DNA of 64,000 bases from assembly GCA_029962745.1 (NCBI GenBank), contig CM057152.1:25028766-25092765 (forward strand), given 5' to 3'. The position numbers and the translations under genes are program-made. Below are positions 46,471 to 59,300 of this stretch, in pieces. The DNA is from Echinometra lucunter. Lineage: Eukaryota; Echinodermata; Echinoidea; Camarodonta; Echinometridae. Every line of letters begins with the position of its first letter. Within the stretch, counting starts at the first letter, position 1. The notes under the pieces were generated by a model. The model had not been told where the DNA came from. It was given only the letters and a program-made list of their open reading frames with translations, and searched no databases.

Positions 46471-47086
46471 GCAATTCAAAACACGAGAACAACAATAATG
46501 CATAATGACATGAATTACAACAATTAAGAAAAAACCTGGATCAGAGTTGAAGCAGCTGCCTGGGTAGGAAAAGGTTAACTCAATTACCATGACCCACAGG
46601 TCTTCCTTCCCACACCCTTCCAACTCCATCCAGGTCAGGATAAGAAAATTAAAGGAAAAACATAAAAGTGTGAAACTCAAAACAAGGTACCTTAGGTGAT
46701 ATAAATGTGTCATGCATGTTTAAGAAATATCCCTTTCAAATGGATCATTTAAACTAGTGTATGAACTATATGAGTAAATAAAAATAGCATATTCATGATT
46801 TGTAAAAAGACGTACATTATTATTAGACTATCATTATTCAGACATTAACTCCTAAATAATTATTGAGAAAACTGAAAACTGACTTTAACAATTGAAATCA
46901 AGCATCTAATTTACAATATAAAAAAAGTGGGTCAAATTAATGACAGATTCAGAGTAATAACATAAATAAGAACCGAATTACCAAATGAAAATGAAAGCAA
47001 TGCCAGAAGGGTATAAGAAACATGATAAACAAAATGTAAAAAAACAAAACAATAAAAAATCACCTCAGACTATCATGTTAGCAGCT

Positions 47087-50000
47087 TTAGGGATTAACAT
47101 TATGAGCTTTAATGAGTGGATAAAATTTCCTGAAGGAGAAGATTGAGAAGCCTTAAAATATTTCCGCTAACAATTCATCTTTAACATGCAAGGAAAGACT
47201 CTCCCAAAAATGGGGAATCTGTGAACTGCGGCTTGGTGAAGTCTTTCGGTTCTTGCCCGAAGGTGTTGAAACAGAATGGTATGCTCACTCTGGCATGACC
47301 GTATAACAACGTTCTCCCTCACCGTTTCACAGCAAACAATACCATACAGAGTTTTGATTATAAAGGATATCAGGAGATATTCCTTCTTGATTTAAGTGTA
47401 AACCAAGTAAGGTTTTGGAGACGTTGTGGGTAAGGCATTTCTTGATGCCTCTGTTTCAAATCACTCGTGTTGCCCCCACTGAACTTGTTCCAATACTTCC
47501 ATGTGTTTCGTGTGTAGACATACCAGGACGGAACTCCATATTCAAGGATGGGCAACACGAGTGATTTGTACAAACATAACAATGCCAGTTGTGACACGCC
47601 CCTACCCAACCTAGAGATGAGACCAAGCATTCTATTTGACTTTTTAATGACATGATCAACTTGCTCATCCCATGTCAGACTGGAATTTAGTATGATTCCA
47701 AGGTACTTGATTGAATTCACTTGTTCAGTTGTGTTATTGTCTATGGTGTACTTTGTCTTCTCGACATTTCTCTTCCAAGGGGCAATTCGGAGCACTTTAG
47801 TTTTTGTATCGTTTAGTTGCATTTTGTTAATGCTGCACCAATTTGCGATATGAGTAATGTCTGCTTGGAGAATTTCCATGTTGGTCTCATTTCTAATTAT
47901 GCGGTACAAAAGCGTGTCGTCAGCAAAAAGCACACAATGTGATTAGACTACATGAGTGATATCATTGACAAACAGACCTGAATAGCCGTGGCCCTAATAC
48001 ACTTCCTTGAGGTATTCCAAAGTCACTTTTGACCAATGAGATTATGATCCTCGGTACTGGACAGTTGTTCCCTCCCACAAAGAAAAGACCTAACCCATTC
48101 GCATAAATTACCTTGAATATTGTATGTTTGAGATAATTTATGAGGAGAAGATCATGGGGCATGCGATCAAACGCTTTGCTAAAATCCTAGAAAATAGCAT
48201 CAGTAACAGGGGTGGGCGTTGCATCGAGAGACGAAAACCAGTCATGAGTGACACTAAGTATTTGTGTGACACATGACCGTTAAGGGGTGAATCCATGTTG
48301 TTTAGGGGAAAGTAGATCATACGAATCAACATGTTCTACAATACATCTGTCAACAAAGATTTCCATCATTTTACAAACAACAGAAGTGAGCGCGACAGTG
48401 ATAATTTGCGGAAATCAGACGGATACCGGATTTATGAACAGGAATGACAATTGCTTGTTTCCATTGCATAGGTAGTTGACCTAATGAAAGTGAAATCTGG
48501 AAAATGCGTTGTAATACTGTGGATATTGGCTCTTTCACTTTTTTAAGGATAGTAGCCGTAATCCAATCAATCCCGAGTGATTTATTCAAGGATAATCCAT
48601 CAATGATCTTCACAATCTCGCTTGTAGGGAAATCAAATGTAATCATTGGAGTGATAGGGAAATCACATACACTAGGCAACTGAGGAACAGTATTAGAATC
48701 ATACTGAAAACCGAAACAAATACTCAGAAAAACAATTAGTAATCTCCTCAGGCTTGTTCAGTACCCTATCATGATCAGCAATTATAGGTGGAGTTGGGTT
48801 GCGCCTCAGAGAACGCATATATCCAAAGAATCACTCCTATTATCATGCATAGAGAAAAGTCCATTTAGATAATGCCAATAAGACGTGTTAGATTCTTGCC
48901 TAGCATGATTGCGAGCTCTTTTGTATTTGTTCCACCATTCATTCCTCACGTCTTCCCCGTCATCAAAGTGAGATTTGGCAGCAGCAAAAAGCTTCTTAGC
49001 CTTATTGGTTAGCCGTTTTATTGCGGAGTTATCCAAGGACAGAACTTTTTCTTACTTTCAACCCTATGCGGTACACAATCATTGATAGCGGCTTGATACA
49101 AATCCAAAAATCCTTCCCAGCTTTCATCTATGTCATTTTGATTCCTGAATAGGTCCCAGGGAGCAAGTCTAAGGAGATTGCCAAGATGATCATGTCCCCT
49201 TTTTGGTAGCACAAGAACTTGCGTATGATTGAGTTAGGCAACTGAGGTGAAATAGCATGGAATGTGATCAATATTGCATGATGATCACTAATTACACAAT
49301 TTGAAGTAACATTGAAGCTTTGACAAAGTTCAGGACGGTTCACAAAAACAAGATCAATGATCAAGCCTTTACTTGGGTCATCAAGTTGTGGCCTAGTTAT
49401 GTCAGTAACACACTGGTCATACTCATTGTTTCAAATATTTGAAGAAGTTTATCCCTATTTCTACAGTTATCATCCTTCCAGTTTACATTAAAGTCTCCGA
49501 CGAAGACTATACCTTGATATTTTCCACTCTAAGTTTGCACCCCTATCTACAACTGTTTCTAGTGTATCAAAAAACTCAGCCTTTGAGTTGGGAGGTCTGT
49601 AAACTGAACAAACAATCCATTTTATCGTCTTCCTAAGAGTTATTTCACAGATGACCATCTCAATATCAAGTGACTTAAGATCCCGTAGACAGACGTTGAG
49701 GGAGGAGATATGATCGGACTGAAATGAGAACACCTCCACCTCTTGTGTTTGCTCTGTCATTACGGAAGATACAATAGTCATTAGGAAGCCCTAACTCACT
49801 AGAATTAAACTCGTCATCTAGCCAGGTTTCACTATTGATACCACGTCAACTGGGTTAGCCTGCAAGTAAGACTGTAAAGAGACAGCTTTATTCCTAATAC
49901 TTCTAGCATTGAATGAGAAAAGTTTGATATTCTTCTTTACTTTTTCTCTAAGAGGAAGGGAGGGTTGGTCATGGGATTGGGCTATGGAAGGGGGAGTAAT

Positions 50001-50621
50001 GTCTGAGGGTGGAGGCTCTGGTGCAGAGGGCAAAATGGCAGGAACAAGCTGAAATCCATGAGAGGGTAACATTCCAGTAGGACTGTGCGGTGGCGGTGGT
50101 GACTCAGTGAGAGAGGGCAGTACTGCAGACTGACTGGGCAGTAGCTCAACGCGAGATAACAGTCTATCAGTAAGACGACGACGTGCCCCTCTGTGGGTTC
50201 TGCGTCTCCTCGCAATGCCCAGGTCATTGATAATGTTCCATGTCTGTCTTGTAGGTTGTATCGATGATGAGTATGACATGTTGAGTTTCAATAAATCATC
50301 TACTCTATATTTGTAGCACGCTCTTTTGTTATCACATGTAGATGGGATTGTGTAACTGGAGTTTGATAGGCGGGTGGCATTACTTTCAGAGACAATTGGT
50401 CCTGGATTTGGATTTACGTCACCTGCTTGTAGCAGCGTAGACCTGAAACTTGCGACTGAATTAGAGTAATAGTTAACTCTAACTCCAACATGCTTGACTT
50501 TGCCATCATGAGTTCTAACAGTACAAGGGCACCACTTTGTTGAGTTGGGAGGGTATTCACATTGTGCAGTACAGCCAATCCACATACAAAAGATAAGGAG
50601 GATTAGGAACTTTCCCTCCAT
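47087..50621 (-). pseudogene. CR1/L2-type LINE polyprotein relic, copy 1 (2A, endonuclease, RT)
   Basis: Same protein as copy 2 at 56394-59936, with extra 1-base indels. It starts MEGKFLILLIFCMW. The 2A core is at 50397-50423. Proline-rich linker and endonuclease start FSFNARSIRNK follow. The frame is lost at about 49849, where copy 2 has one more A and reads on through SETWLDDEF. The ADD of the RT active site lies at 47917-47925. The C-terminus reads RKFYPLIKAHNVNP. Its length of 3,535 bp is not divisible by three, against 3,543 in copy 2. Extra lesions relative to copy 2 look like sequencing indels or allelic differences. Confidence 0.8.
50397..50423 (-). other. 2A-like ribosome-skipping motif, copy 1
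   Basis: Encodes GDVNPNPGP preceded by STLLQA, the C-terminal consensus of 2A peptides (D-V/I-x-x-N-P-G-P). Skipping would occur between Gly74 and Pro75. Confidence 0.8.
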
Positions 50622-50689
50622 TGTCAGGTGAGATGGCTCTCCCTAAACAAAAGATAATCACTCTAGGTCCAGGGAATAGGGCTTATGTC

Positions 50690-50744
50690 AAAAGGGTGTG
50701 TGCGCGGAGCGGGATGGGAACGGGATGGCCGCACCGGAGAGAAG

Positions 50745-50778
<34 letters not shown>

Positions 50779-51760
50779 TGGTTGTCTTGAAGGGGTGGGT
50801 TGCGTGTGGGAAGTGAAATTAACGCACCTATTTGTGGAAACCGAGGGGGCTTGTCTCGAAAGAGTGTGTTGAGTAGTCTGATGTACCAGCTGGTTTTGTT
50901 TTTTTGTTTTTTGTTTTTTGTTAATGTAAGTAAAAAAAAAAAAAGTAGGAAAGGAGACAGGCGGTTGGCTATCACCTGATGGGGGGGGGGGGTCCAACGA
51001 TCCCCAAAATATATATGAGGGAAAGAATTCCCCTTTTCTGTCTGCTAGAATATTATGGTGGGATGCATAAAACGGAGAAATGGATGCCCCACTCCTCCCC
51101 CCCCAAAAAAGGAGGAATATGCATTTTGTTCATGAGTATTCTTACACTCAAGAACGCAGAAGCAATCGTATGCACCCCACACACATAACACACACACATA
51201 CACTTGCAAATATCTTTCTGTAGTTTCTTACTGTCGCAAATTAAAGATTTGCATGAGGCTGATTTCGTAATGGAATGCGCATTTCCAAAGGACAGATGAG
51301 GCAGAATAGAAAGTCATATTTCCATTTTATTTGAATTCAGCATGGAGGGACAACAACATGTGCACTTCAAGCAATCAAGCAATCACAACCAATTTGGACA
51401 AGAAGTTTTGTGTGTGTGTGTGTGTGTGTGAGGTGTGTGTGTGTGTGTGGTGCAGAAGATTACTTCTCCATTCTTGAGTGTAAGAATACTCATAAACAAA
51501 ATGCCTATTCACTTTTCTTGAGGGGGGGGGTGTGGGGCACACATTTCTCCCTTTTTTTATGCATCTCACCATAATATTCTAGCAGACAGAAAAGGGGGTA
51601 TTCTTTCCCACATGTATATTTGGGGATCCTTGGACCAGCCGCGGATCCAGGATTTGATGGGGGGGGGATTTTTTTGTAATCTAGCAACTAAAAAAAAAAA
51701 AAAAAAGGTTGTACATTATATTTCCCATTTCAGAGTTCTTTTTGGGGGAAGACCCCTTTC

Positions 51761-51791
<31 letters not shown>

Positions 51792-51792
51792 G
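50690..51792. mobile_element. Fold-back inverted-repeat element, truncated by the gap
   Basis: Same as 60008-61538 in copy 2 but cut at the poly(G) and N block. It includes poly(C)34 (50745-50778), inner arms sharing TTCTGTCTGCTAGAATATTA with its inverse (about 51037 and 51575), and a (TG)n tract near 51410-51449. Confidence 0.65.
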
Positions 51793-52292
51793 NNNNNNNN
51801 NNNNNNNNNNNNNNNNNNNNNNNNNNNNNNNNNNNNNNNNNNNNNNNNNNNNNNNNNNNNNNNNNNNNNNNNNNNNNNNNNNNNNNNNNNNNNNNNNNNN
51901 NNNNNNNNNNNNNNNNNNNNNNNNNNNNNNNNNNNNNNNNNNNNNNNNNNNNNNNNNNNNNNNNNNNNNNNNNNNNNNNNNNNNNNNNNNNNNNNNNNNN
52001 NNNNNNNNNNNNNNNNNNNNNNNNNNNNNNNNNNNNNNNNNNNNNNNNNNNNNNNNNNNNNNNNNNNNNNNNNNNNNNNNNNNNNNNNNNNNNNNNNNNN
52101 NNNNNNNNNNNNNNNNNNNNNNNNNNNNNNNNNNNNNNNNNNNNNNNNNNNNNNNNNNNNNNNNNNNNNNNNNNNNNNNNNNNNNNNNNNNNNNNNNNNN
52201 NNNNNNNNNNNNNNNNNNNNNNNNNNNNNNNNNNNNNNNNNNNNNNNNNNNNNNNNNNNNNNNNNNNNNNNNNNNNNNNNNNNNNNNNNNNN
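51793..52292. other. Assembly gap, 500 Ns
   Basis: Exactly 500 N. A round number usually means a placeholder of unknown size, not a measured gap. It begins inside a poly(G) run. Any long frame drawn across it is not real. Confidence 0.98.
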
Positions 52293-52600
52293 TTATATCA
52301 GCGTTCAAAGTTCTTAACACATTGAAACAACGATGTATGGTAGGCCTAGTAGGAAAGGAACTCATGGTATTATGTTGTAGCCCTAGGCAAGGGTACAGTG
52401 AAGCACTGTAAAGTTAATAGTCTGTCTTGTGACCTCATGGGGTCTTTGCATTGGTCTAGCAACCTTTGAACCTTACTTTGCGACCCAGGAGTCGGAGAAA
52501 GCAATGCTCAAGCGGTTACAGTTCGTTATTCCGAAGGATTGGTTATTTTGAAGGTTCGTTTTTCCCAAGGTTCGTTAGTCTGAAAATGAAATAAGGTTCG

Positions 52601-53495
52601 TTTTTATGCCTCCACCCACCGTAGGTGGTTGCCGCAGGCATTATGTTTTCAGGTCGTCCGTCCGTCTGTCCGTCCGTCCCGTTTTCGTTCTCGTGATAAC
52701 TTAGGAACCGTTTGGTGGATCAACTTCAAACTTGGCTCGTGTATGCATATGTGAGGGACAATGATCTCGTGTGATTTGGGAGTGTCAAGGTCAAAGGTCA
52801 AGGTCATAGAAGTAATAACACATAAAAATGGCATGTTCTCGTGATAACTTCAGAACCATTGACAGATTGGCTTCAAACTTTGCTCATGTATGCACATGGA
52901 AGGGACAATGATCTGATTAGATTTTAGGGTCTCAAGGTCAAAGGTCATAGAGGTCATTATGTACATAGAAATGGTTCGTTGTCACGATAACTTAACCATC
53001 TGATGGATCAACTTCAAACTTGATTCGTGTATGGATGTAGGAAGGACAGTGATCAAATTAAATTTTGGGGTCTCAAGGTCAAAGGTCAAAAGTCATAGAG
53101 TTCATTATGTACATAGAAATGGTCCATTCTCGCGATAACTCAACCATTTGACAGCAGCTTCATACTTGGCACATGTGTGCATATGGGAGGGACAGTGATG
53201 TGATTAGAGTTTTGGGTCTCAAGGTTAAAGGTCAAAGGTCATGGAGGTCATTATATACATGAAAATTGCTTGTTCTTGCGATAACTTATCAACTCTGTGA
53301 CGGTTCATCTCCAAACTTGGCTCATGTATGCATATGGAATTCTCATAATTGTCTCATTAGATTTGGGGGTCACAAGGTCGAAGATGTCATTTTATACATG
53401 AAAATAAAAAAATCAACATAAATGTGCCATATTCTTCCTATCTGGCAATTGCGGAGGCATAAATTTCGACCACGCGCGGTCAAGGATTCATCTAG
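52601..53495 (+). mobile_element. Helentron-like element (copy in duplicated segment 2)
   Basis: Counterpart of 43287-44182, with the same ends, core units and CTAG terminus and only isolated indels. Confidence 0.6.
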
Positions 53496-53499
53496 TTCC

Positions 53500-54548
53500 T
53501 AAGGTTCGTTAATCCGAAAACGAAATAAGGTTTGTTATTCTGAAGGTTCGTTAGTCCAAAAATGAAATAATGTTCGTTAGTTCGTTGGTTATTTTCGGTT
53601 TAACGAGCCTTTTTTTAAATTCATTTTCGGATTATCAAACCTACGGAATAATGAACCTTATTTCATTTTCGGATCAACAAACCTTCGGAATAACGAACAT
53701 TATTTCATCTTCGGACTAACGAACCTTCGGAATAATGCCACAAATGTGCGGATTAACAAACCCTTTTCCTTTTTTTGACTAACGAACATCTAGGTATACA
53801 CGATTTGCGTGTTGGAATAACAAACCTTCGGAATAACGAACATCACCCACTCAAGCAGTGGGAAAGAGGTGTATTTGACTTCAAAAGGTAAATTTCTGTG
53901 CATTAGACAGTAGAAAAGATAATATCTGAATGATTTTTAAATCTGTGTAGGGTCTCTTACTCACTTTTCACTAGCCATAATCTACCCAATTAACAGATAC
54001 AGTGCCGATGGCACGTATATGTGCCCAAGAGGACTCTTACATTTTAATCGACCATACTCCACTTAGAATAATGGATATGGCCATGGAAAATATGTCAAAG
54101 TTTAGAGGATAAATATAGTACTTAAAATATCTATCAGTCACTATATGCTACCAATAGTATATTTTCAAGAAACTGCAGACTTTGAAAGGATCCATTCTTA
54201 TTTTAGCATAAAATAATAGGCAAACACATGAGAAGTGAAAACGGAAAGGTCAAGAGGGAAGTTCATTGCTATTTCCAAATAATTTTCATGCAAGACATTG
54301 AAATTAATGGAAATATTTGGTATCTTTTGAAAGGGTAATAAATTTTCTACAAACTTTTTGTGTACAATTTATCTGTATAGAAATTAATGTTGAAGACTTG
54401 CGGACATTTGAAAAGCAAACATTGTTCATGCTTTGTTATATCGAATTTTGGAACAAAGCAAAACCCCTTGGCACCGTAAGAGTTAATGAGTGTGATTCGC
54501 TGCATGTTGACTAAAAGATATGTTGGGTTTTTAGAGGCATTATAAGCC
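53500..54548. repeat. Inverted AAGGTTCGTTA array and AT-rich flank (copy 2)
   Basis: Counterpart of 44183-45232. No gene. Confidence 0.55.
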
Positions 54549-54551
54549 ATT

Positions 54552-55264
54552 AGGCGCATTCACACACAGAGGATTGAAATTTGAATTTGCGATTCAAATT
54601 GCGATTCATTTCGCGATCCAAATTTCAGTTTTCCTGGACCTTTAAACACACAAGAAAAGATCGAAATTTGGATCGTGATTCTAATCGCGATTCAGATATT
54701 TCGATTTTGTTTTTGACCATTCCACACACACAAGGAAGCAACGAAAGAAGGCAGGAGAGCCCCGAACTTCTCCGCTTAAACTTGTGTTTTAAACATGATC
54801 TCAATGGGGGGAAAATAAACATGGACAGTAGAAGGGCTATGGAAAGTACTGCAGCAAACTAGATGATTATGTACTATTTTACAAAACATTTGTTTACTGT
54901 ATACGAGCTCAACGGCGCCAAGATAGCGTGTAGTGCGTCCATGCTTATTTAAGCATACAATGCATGCATCCTGTAACGTAACATACACTGCATACACTGT
55001 ATACTGCATGCTCAGCGCATTGATCACACATGTGCAAAGAATGATGGGATAGATAAATCCGATTTTCTAATCACGATTTCGTTCACACACATAACGTACT
55101 GCAAACAATTGCGATTATTCTGAAAAATCACACTTCTTACTGCGAGTCGGATCGCGATTATTAGTGAGATTATTCTGCCACACACAAAATAAAATGGATT
55201 TTCTAATCACGATTAGAAAATCGATTTTTGAATCTCACTTTTTACCTTGTGTGTGAAGGCCCCT
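54552..55264. mobile_element. 713-bp MITE with CGATT subterminal repeats (copy 2)
   Basis: Counterpart of 45236-45946, with flanking ATT at 54549-54551 and 55265-55267. Confidence 0.65.
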
Positions 55265-55695
55265 ATTGTCTCGCAAGTTGTCTTTGATCTTGGTAAAGAC
55301 GTCTTCCTGAATGCTTAGCGGACAACCAGTCAACTAGCCCCAGTTTAGTAAAGAAAAATTATGTTTAACAGTTGTCCTACTAACTTTATTCTGTTAGTAG
55401 TCTGGTCTATGCATGTAACCCAGATACATAGCACTCGAAGGCTGGAACCACTAAGCTGCGTATAAACTGTTCAATCAGCTAAGCATAGTCTGCACTACAA
55501 ATGAATGTTAAAAATCAACTTTACAAAGAAGAAGAATTAGATTAGCAAACAAAGTAAGCTGAACCCCATGAAACATATGTGAACACTGATAGGAATCATT
55601 AAGCATGACTTCCTGTATCATGGATGACATTTTCACTGTTGTGATGTGCCCGACAGATGCCCCGAAAAAATGTCAAAATCTTTATTTCGTTAGTG

Positions 55696-55735
<40 letters not shown>

Positions 55736-56393
55736 CTATATTATTATTTATTATTTATTTATTTATTTATTATTTATTTAGCAATTCAAACACGAGAACA
55801 ACAATAATGCATAATGACATGAATTACAACAATTAAGAAAAAACCTGGATCAGAGTTGAAGCAGCTGCCTGGGTAGGAAAAGGTTAACTCAATTACCATG
55901 ACCCACAGGTCTTCCTTCCCACACCCCTTCCAACTCCATCCAGGTCAGGATAAGAAAATTAAAGGAAAACATTAAAAGTGTGAAACTCAAAACAAGGTAC
56001 CTTAGGTTGATATAAATGTGTCATGCATGTTAAGAAATATCCCTTTCAAATGGATCCATTTAAACTAGTGTATGAACTATATGAGTAAATAAAAATAGCA
56101 TATTCATGATTGTAAAAGACGTACATTATTAATTAGACTATCATTATTCAGACATTAACTCCTAAATAATTATGAGAAAACTGAAAACTGACTTTAACAA
56201 TTGAAATCAAGCATCTAATTTACAATATAAAAAAAGTGGGTCAAATTAATGACAGATTCAGAGTAATAACATAAATAAGAACCGAATTACCAATGAAAAT
56301 GAAAGCAATGCCAGAAGGGTATAAGAAACATGATAAACAAAATGTAAAAAACAAAACAATAAAAAATCACCTCAGACTATCATGTTAGCAGCT

Positions 56394-59300
56394 TTAGGGA
56401 TTAACATTATGAGCTTTAATGAGTGGATAAAATTTCCTGAAGGAGAAGATTGAGAAGCCTTAAAATATTTCCGCTAACAATTCATCTTTAACATGCAAGG
56501 AAAGACTCTCCCAAAAATGGGGAATCTGTGAACTGCGGCTTGGTGAAGTCTTTCGGTTCTTGCCCGAAGGTGTTGAAACAGAATGGTATGCTCACTCTGG
56601 CATGACCGTATAACAACGTTCTCCCTCACCGTTTCACAGCAAACAATACCATACAGAGTTTTGATTATAAAGGATATCAGGAGATATTTCCTTCTTGATT
56701 TAAGTGTAAACCAAGTAAGGTTTTGGAGACGTTGTGGGTAAGGCATTTCTTGATGCCTCTGTTTCAAAATCACTCGTGTTGCCCTCCACTGAACTTGTTC
56801 CAATACTTCCATGTGTTTCGTGTGTAGACATACCAGGACGGAACTCCATATTCAAGGATGGGCAACACGAGTGATTTGTACAAACATAACAATGCCAGTT
56901 GTGACACGCCCCTACCCAACCTAGAGATGAGACCAAGCATTCTATTTGACTTTTTTAATGACATGATCAACTTGCTCATCCCATGTCAGACTGGAATTTA
57001 GTATGATTCCAAGGTACTTGATTGAATTCACTTGTTCAGTTGTGTTATTGTCTATGGTGTACTTTGTCTTCTCGACATTTCTCTTCCAAGGGGCAATTCG
57101 GAGCACTTTAGTTTTTGTATCGTTTAGTTGCATTTTGTTAATGCTGCACCAATTTGCGATATGAGTAATGTCTGCTTGGAGAATTTCCATGTTGGTCTCA
57201 TTTCTAATTATGCGGTACAAAAGCGTGTCGTCAGCAAAAAGCACACAATGTGATTAGACTACATGAGTGATATCATTGACAAACAGACTGAATAGCCGTG
57301 GCCCTAATACACTTCCTTGAGGTATTCCCAAAGTCACTTTTGACCAATGAGATTATGATCCTCGGTACTGGACAGTTTGTTCCCTCCCACAAAGAAAAGA
57401 CCTAACCCATTCGCATAAATTACCTTGAATATTGTATGTTTGAGATAATTTATGAAGGAGAAGATCATGGGGCATGCGATCAAACGCTTTGCTAAAATCC
57501 TAGAAAATAGCATCAGTAACAGGGGTGGGCGTTGCATCGAGAGACGAAAACCAGTCATGAGTGACACTAAGTATTTGTGTGACACATGACCGTTAAGGGG
57601 TGAATCCATGTTGTTTAGGGGAAAGTAGATCATACGAATCAACATGTTCTACAATACATCTGTCAACAAAGATTTCCATCATTTTACAAACAACAGAAGT
57701 GAGCGCGACAGTGATAATTTGCGGAAATCAGACGGATACCGGATTTATGAACAGGAATGACAATTGCTTGTTTCCATTGCATAGGTAGTTGACCTAATGA
57801 AAGTGAAATCTGGAAAATGCGTTGTAATACTGTGGATATTGGCTCTTTCACTTTTTTAAGGATAGTAGCCGTAATCCAATCAATCCCGAGTGATTTATTC
57901 AAGGATAATCCATCAATGATCTTCACAATCTCGCTTGTAGGGAAATCAAATGTAATCATTGGAGTGATAGGGAAATCACATACACTAGGCAACTGAGGAA
58001 CAGTATTAGAATCATACTGAAAACCGAAACAAAATACTCAGAAAAACAATTAGTAATCTCCTCAGGCTTGTTCAGTACCCTATCATGATCAGCAATTATA
58101 GGTGGAGTTGGGTTGCGCCTCAGAGAACGCATATATCCAAAGAATCACTCCTATTATCATGCATAGAGAAAAGTCCATTTAGATAATGCCAATAAGACGT
58201 GTTAGATTCTTGCCTAGCATGATTGCGAGCTCTTTTGTATTTGTTCCACCATTCATTCCTCACGTCTTCCCCGTCATCAAAGTGAGATTTGGCAGCAGCA
58301 AAAAGCTTCTTAGCCTTATTGGTTAGCCGTTTTATTTGCGGAGTTATCCAAGGACAGAACTTTTTCTTACTTTCAACCCTATGCGGTACACAATCATTGA
58401 TAGCGGCTTGATACAAATCCAAAAATCCTTCCCAGCTTTCATCTATGTCATTTTGATTCCTGAATAGGTCCCAGGGAGCAAGTCTAAGGAGATTGCCAAG
58501 ATGATCATGTCCCCTTTTTGGTAGCACAAGAACTTGCGTATGATTGAGTTAGGCAACTGAGGTGAAATAGCATGGAATGTGATCAATATTGCATGATGAT
58601 CACTAATTACACAATTTGAAGTAACATTGAAGCTTTGACAAAGTTCAGGACGGTTCACAAAAACAAGATCAATGATCAAGCCTTTACTTGGGTCATCAAG
58701 TTGTGGCCTAGTTATGTCAGTAACACACTGGTCATACTCATTGTTTCAAATATTTGAAGAAGTTTATCCCTATTTCTACAGTTATCATCCTTCCAGTTTA
58801 CATTAAAGTCTCCGACGAAGACTATACCTTGATATTTTCCACTCTAAGTTTGCACCCTATCTACAACTGTTTCTAGTGTATCAAAAAACTCAGCCTTTGA
58901 GTTGGGAGGTCTGTAAACTGAACAAACAATCCATTTTATCGTCTTCCTAAGAGTTATTTCACAGATGACCATCTCAATATCAAGTGACTTAAGATCCCGT
59001 AGACAGACGTTGAGGGAGGAGATATGATCGGACTGAAATGAGAACACCTCCACCTCTTGTGTTTGCTCTGTCATTACGGAAGATACAATAGTCATTAGGA
59101 AGCCCTAACTCACTAGAATTAAACTCGTCATCTAGCCAGGTTTCACTAATTGATACCACGTCAACTGGGTTAGCCTGCAAGTAAGACTGTAAAGAGACAG
59201 CTTTATTCCTAATACTTCTAGCATTGAATGAGAAAAGTTTGATATTCTTCTTTACTTTTTCTCTAAGAGGAAGGGAGGGTTGGTCATGGGATTGGGCTAT

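Larger units (their letters stand above)
46384..50621 (-). mobile_element. CR1/L2-type LINE, copy 1
   Basis: Read on the minus strand: a start codon at 50621, signal-like leader, 2A motif, endonuclease and RT remnants, a stop at 47087-47089, about 600 bp of 3' UTR, and a 3' end made of (TAAA)n then (TAA)n (46384-46470). Short tandem repeats in place of poly(A) are typical of CR1/L2-group 3' ends. The 5' UTR boundary is not visible. Confidence 0.75.
42977..51792. repeat. 8.8-kb duplicated segment, copy 1
   Basis: Nearly identical to 52293-61128, starting at TTATATCAGCGTTC and ending inside a poly(G) run that abuts the N block. Differences are mostly 1-base indels in homopolymers, with a few substitutions (for example near 50166 versus 59466). 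Confidence 0.95.

Noticed and set aside
51612..52365. Long open frames across 51793-52292 on both strands
   Set aside because: They exist only because N was translated as unknown residues; the block is an assembly gap.
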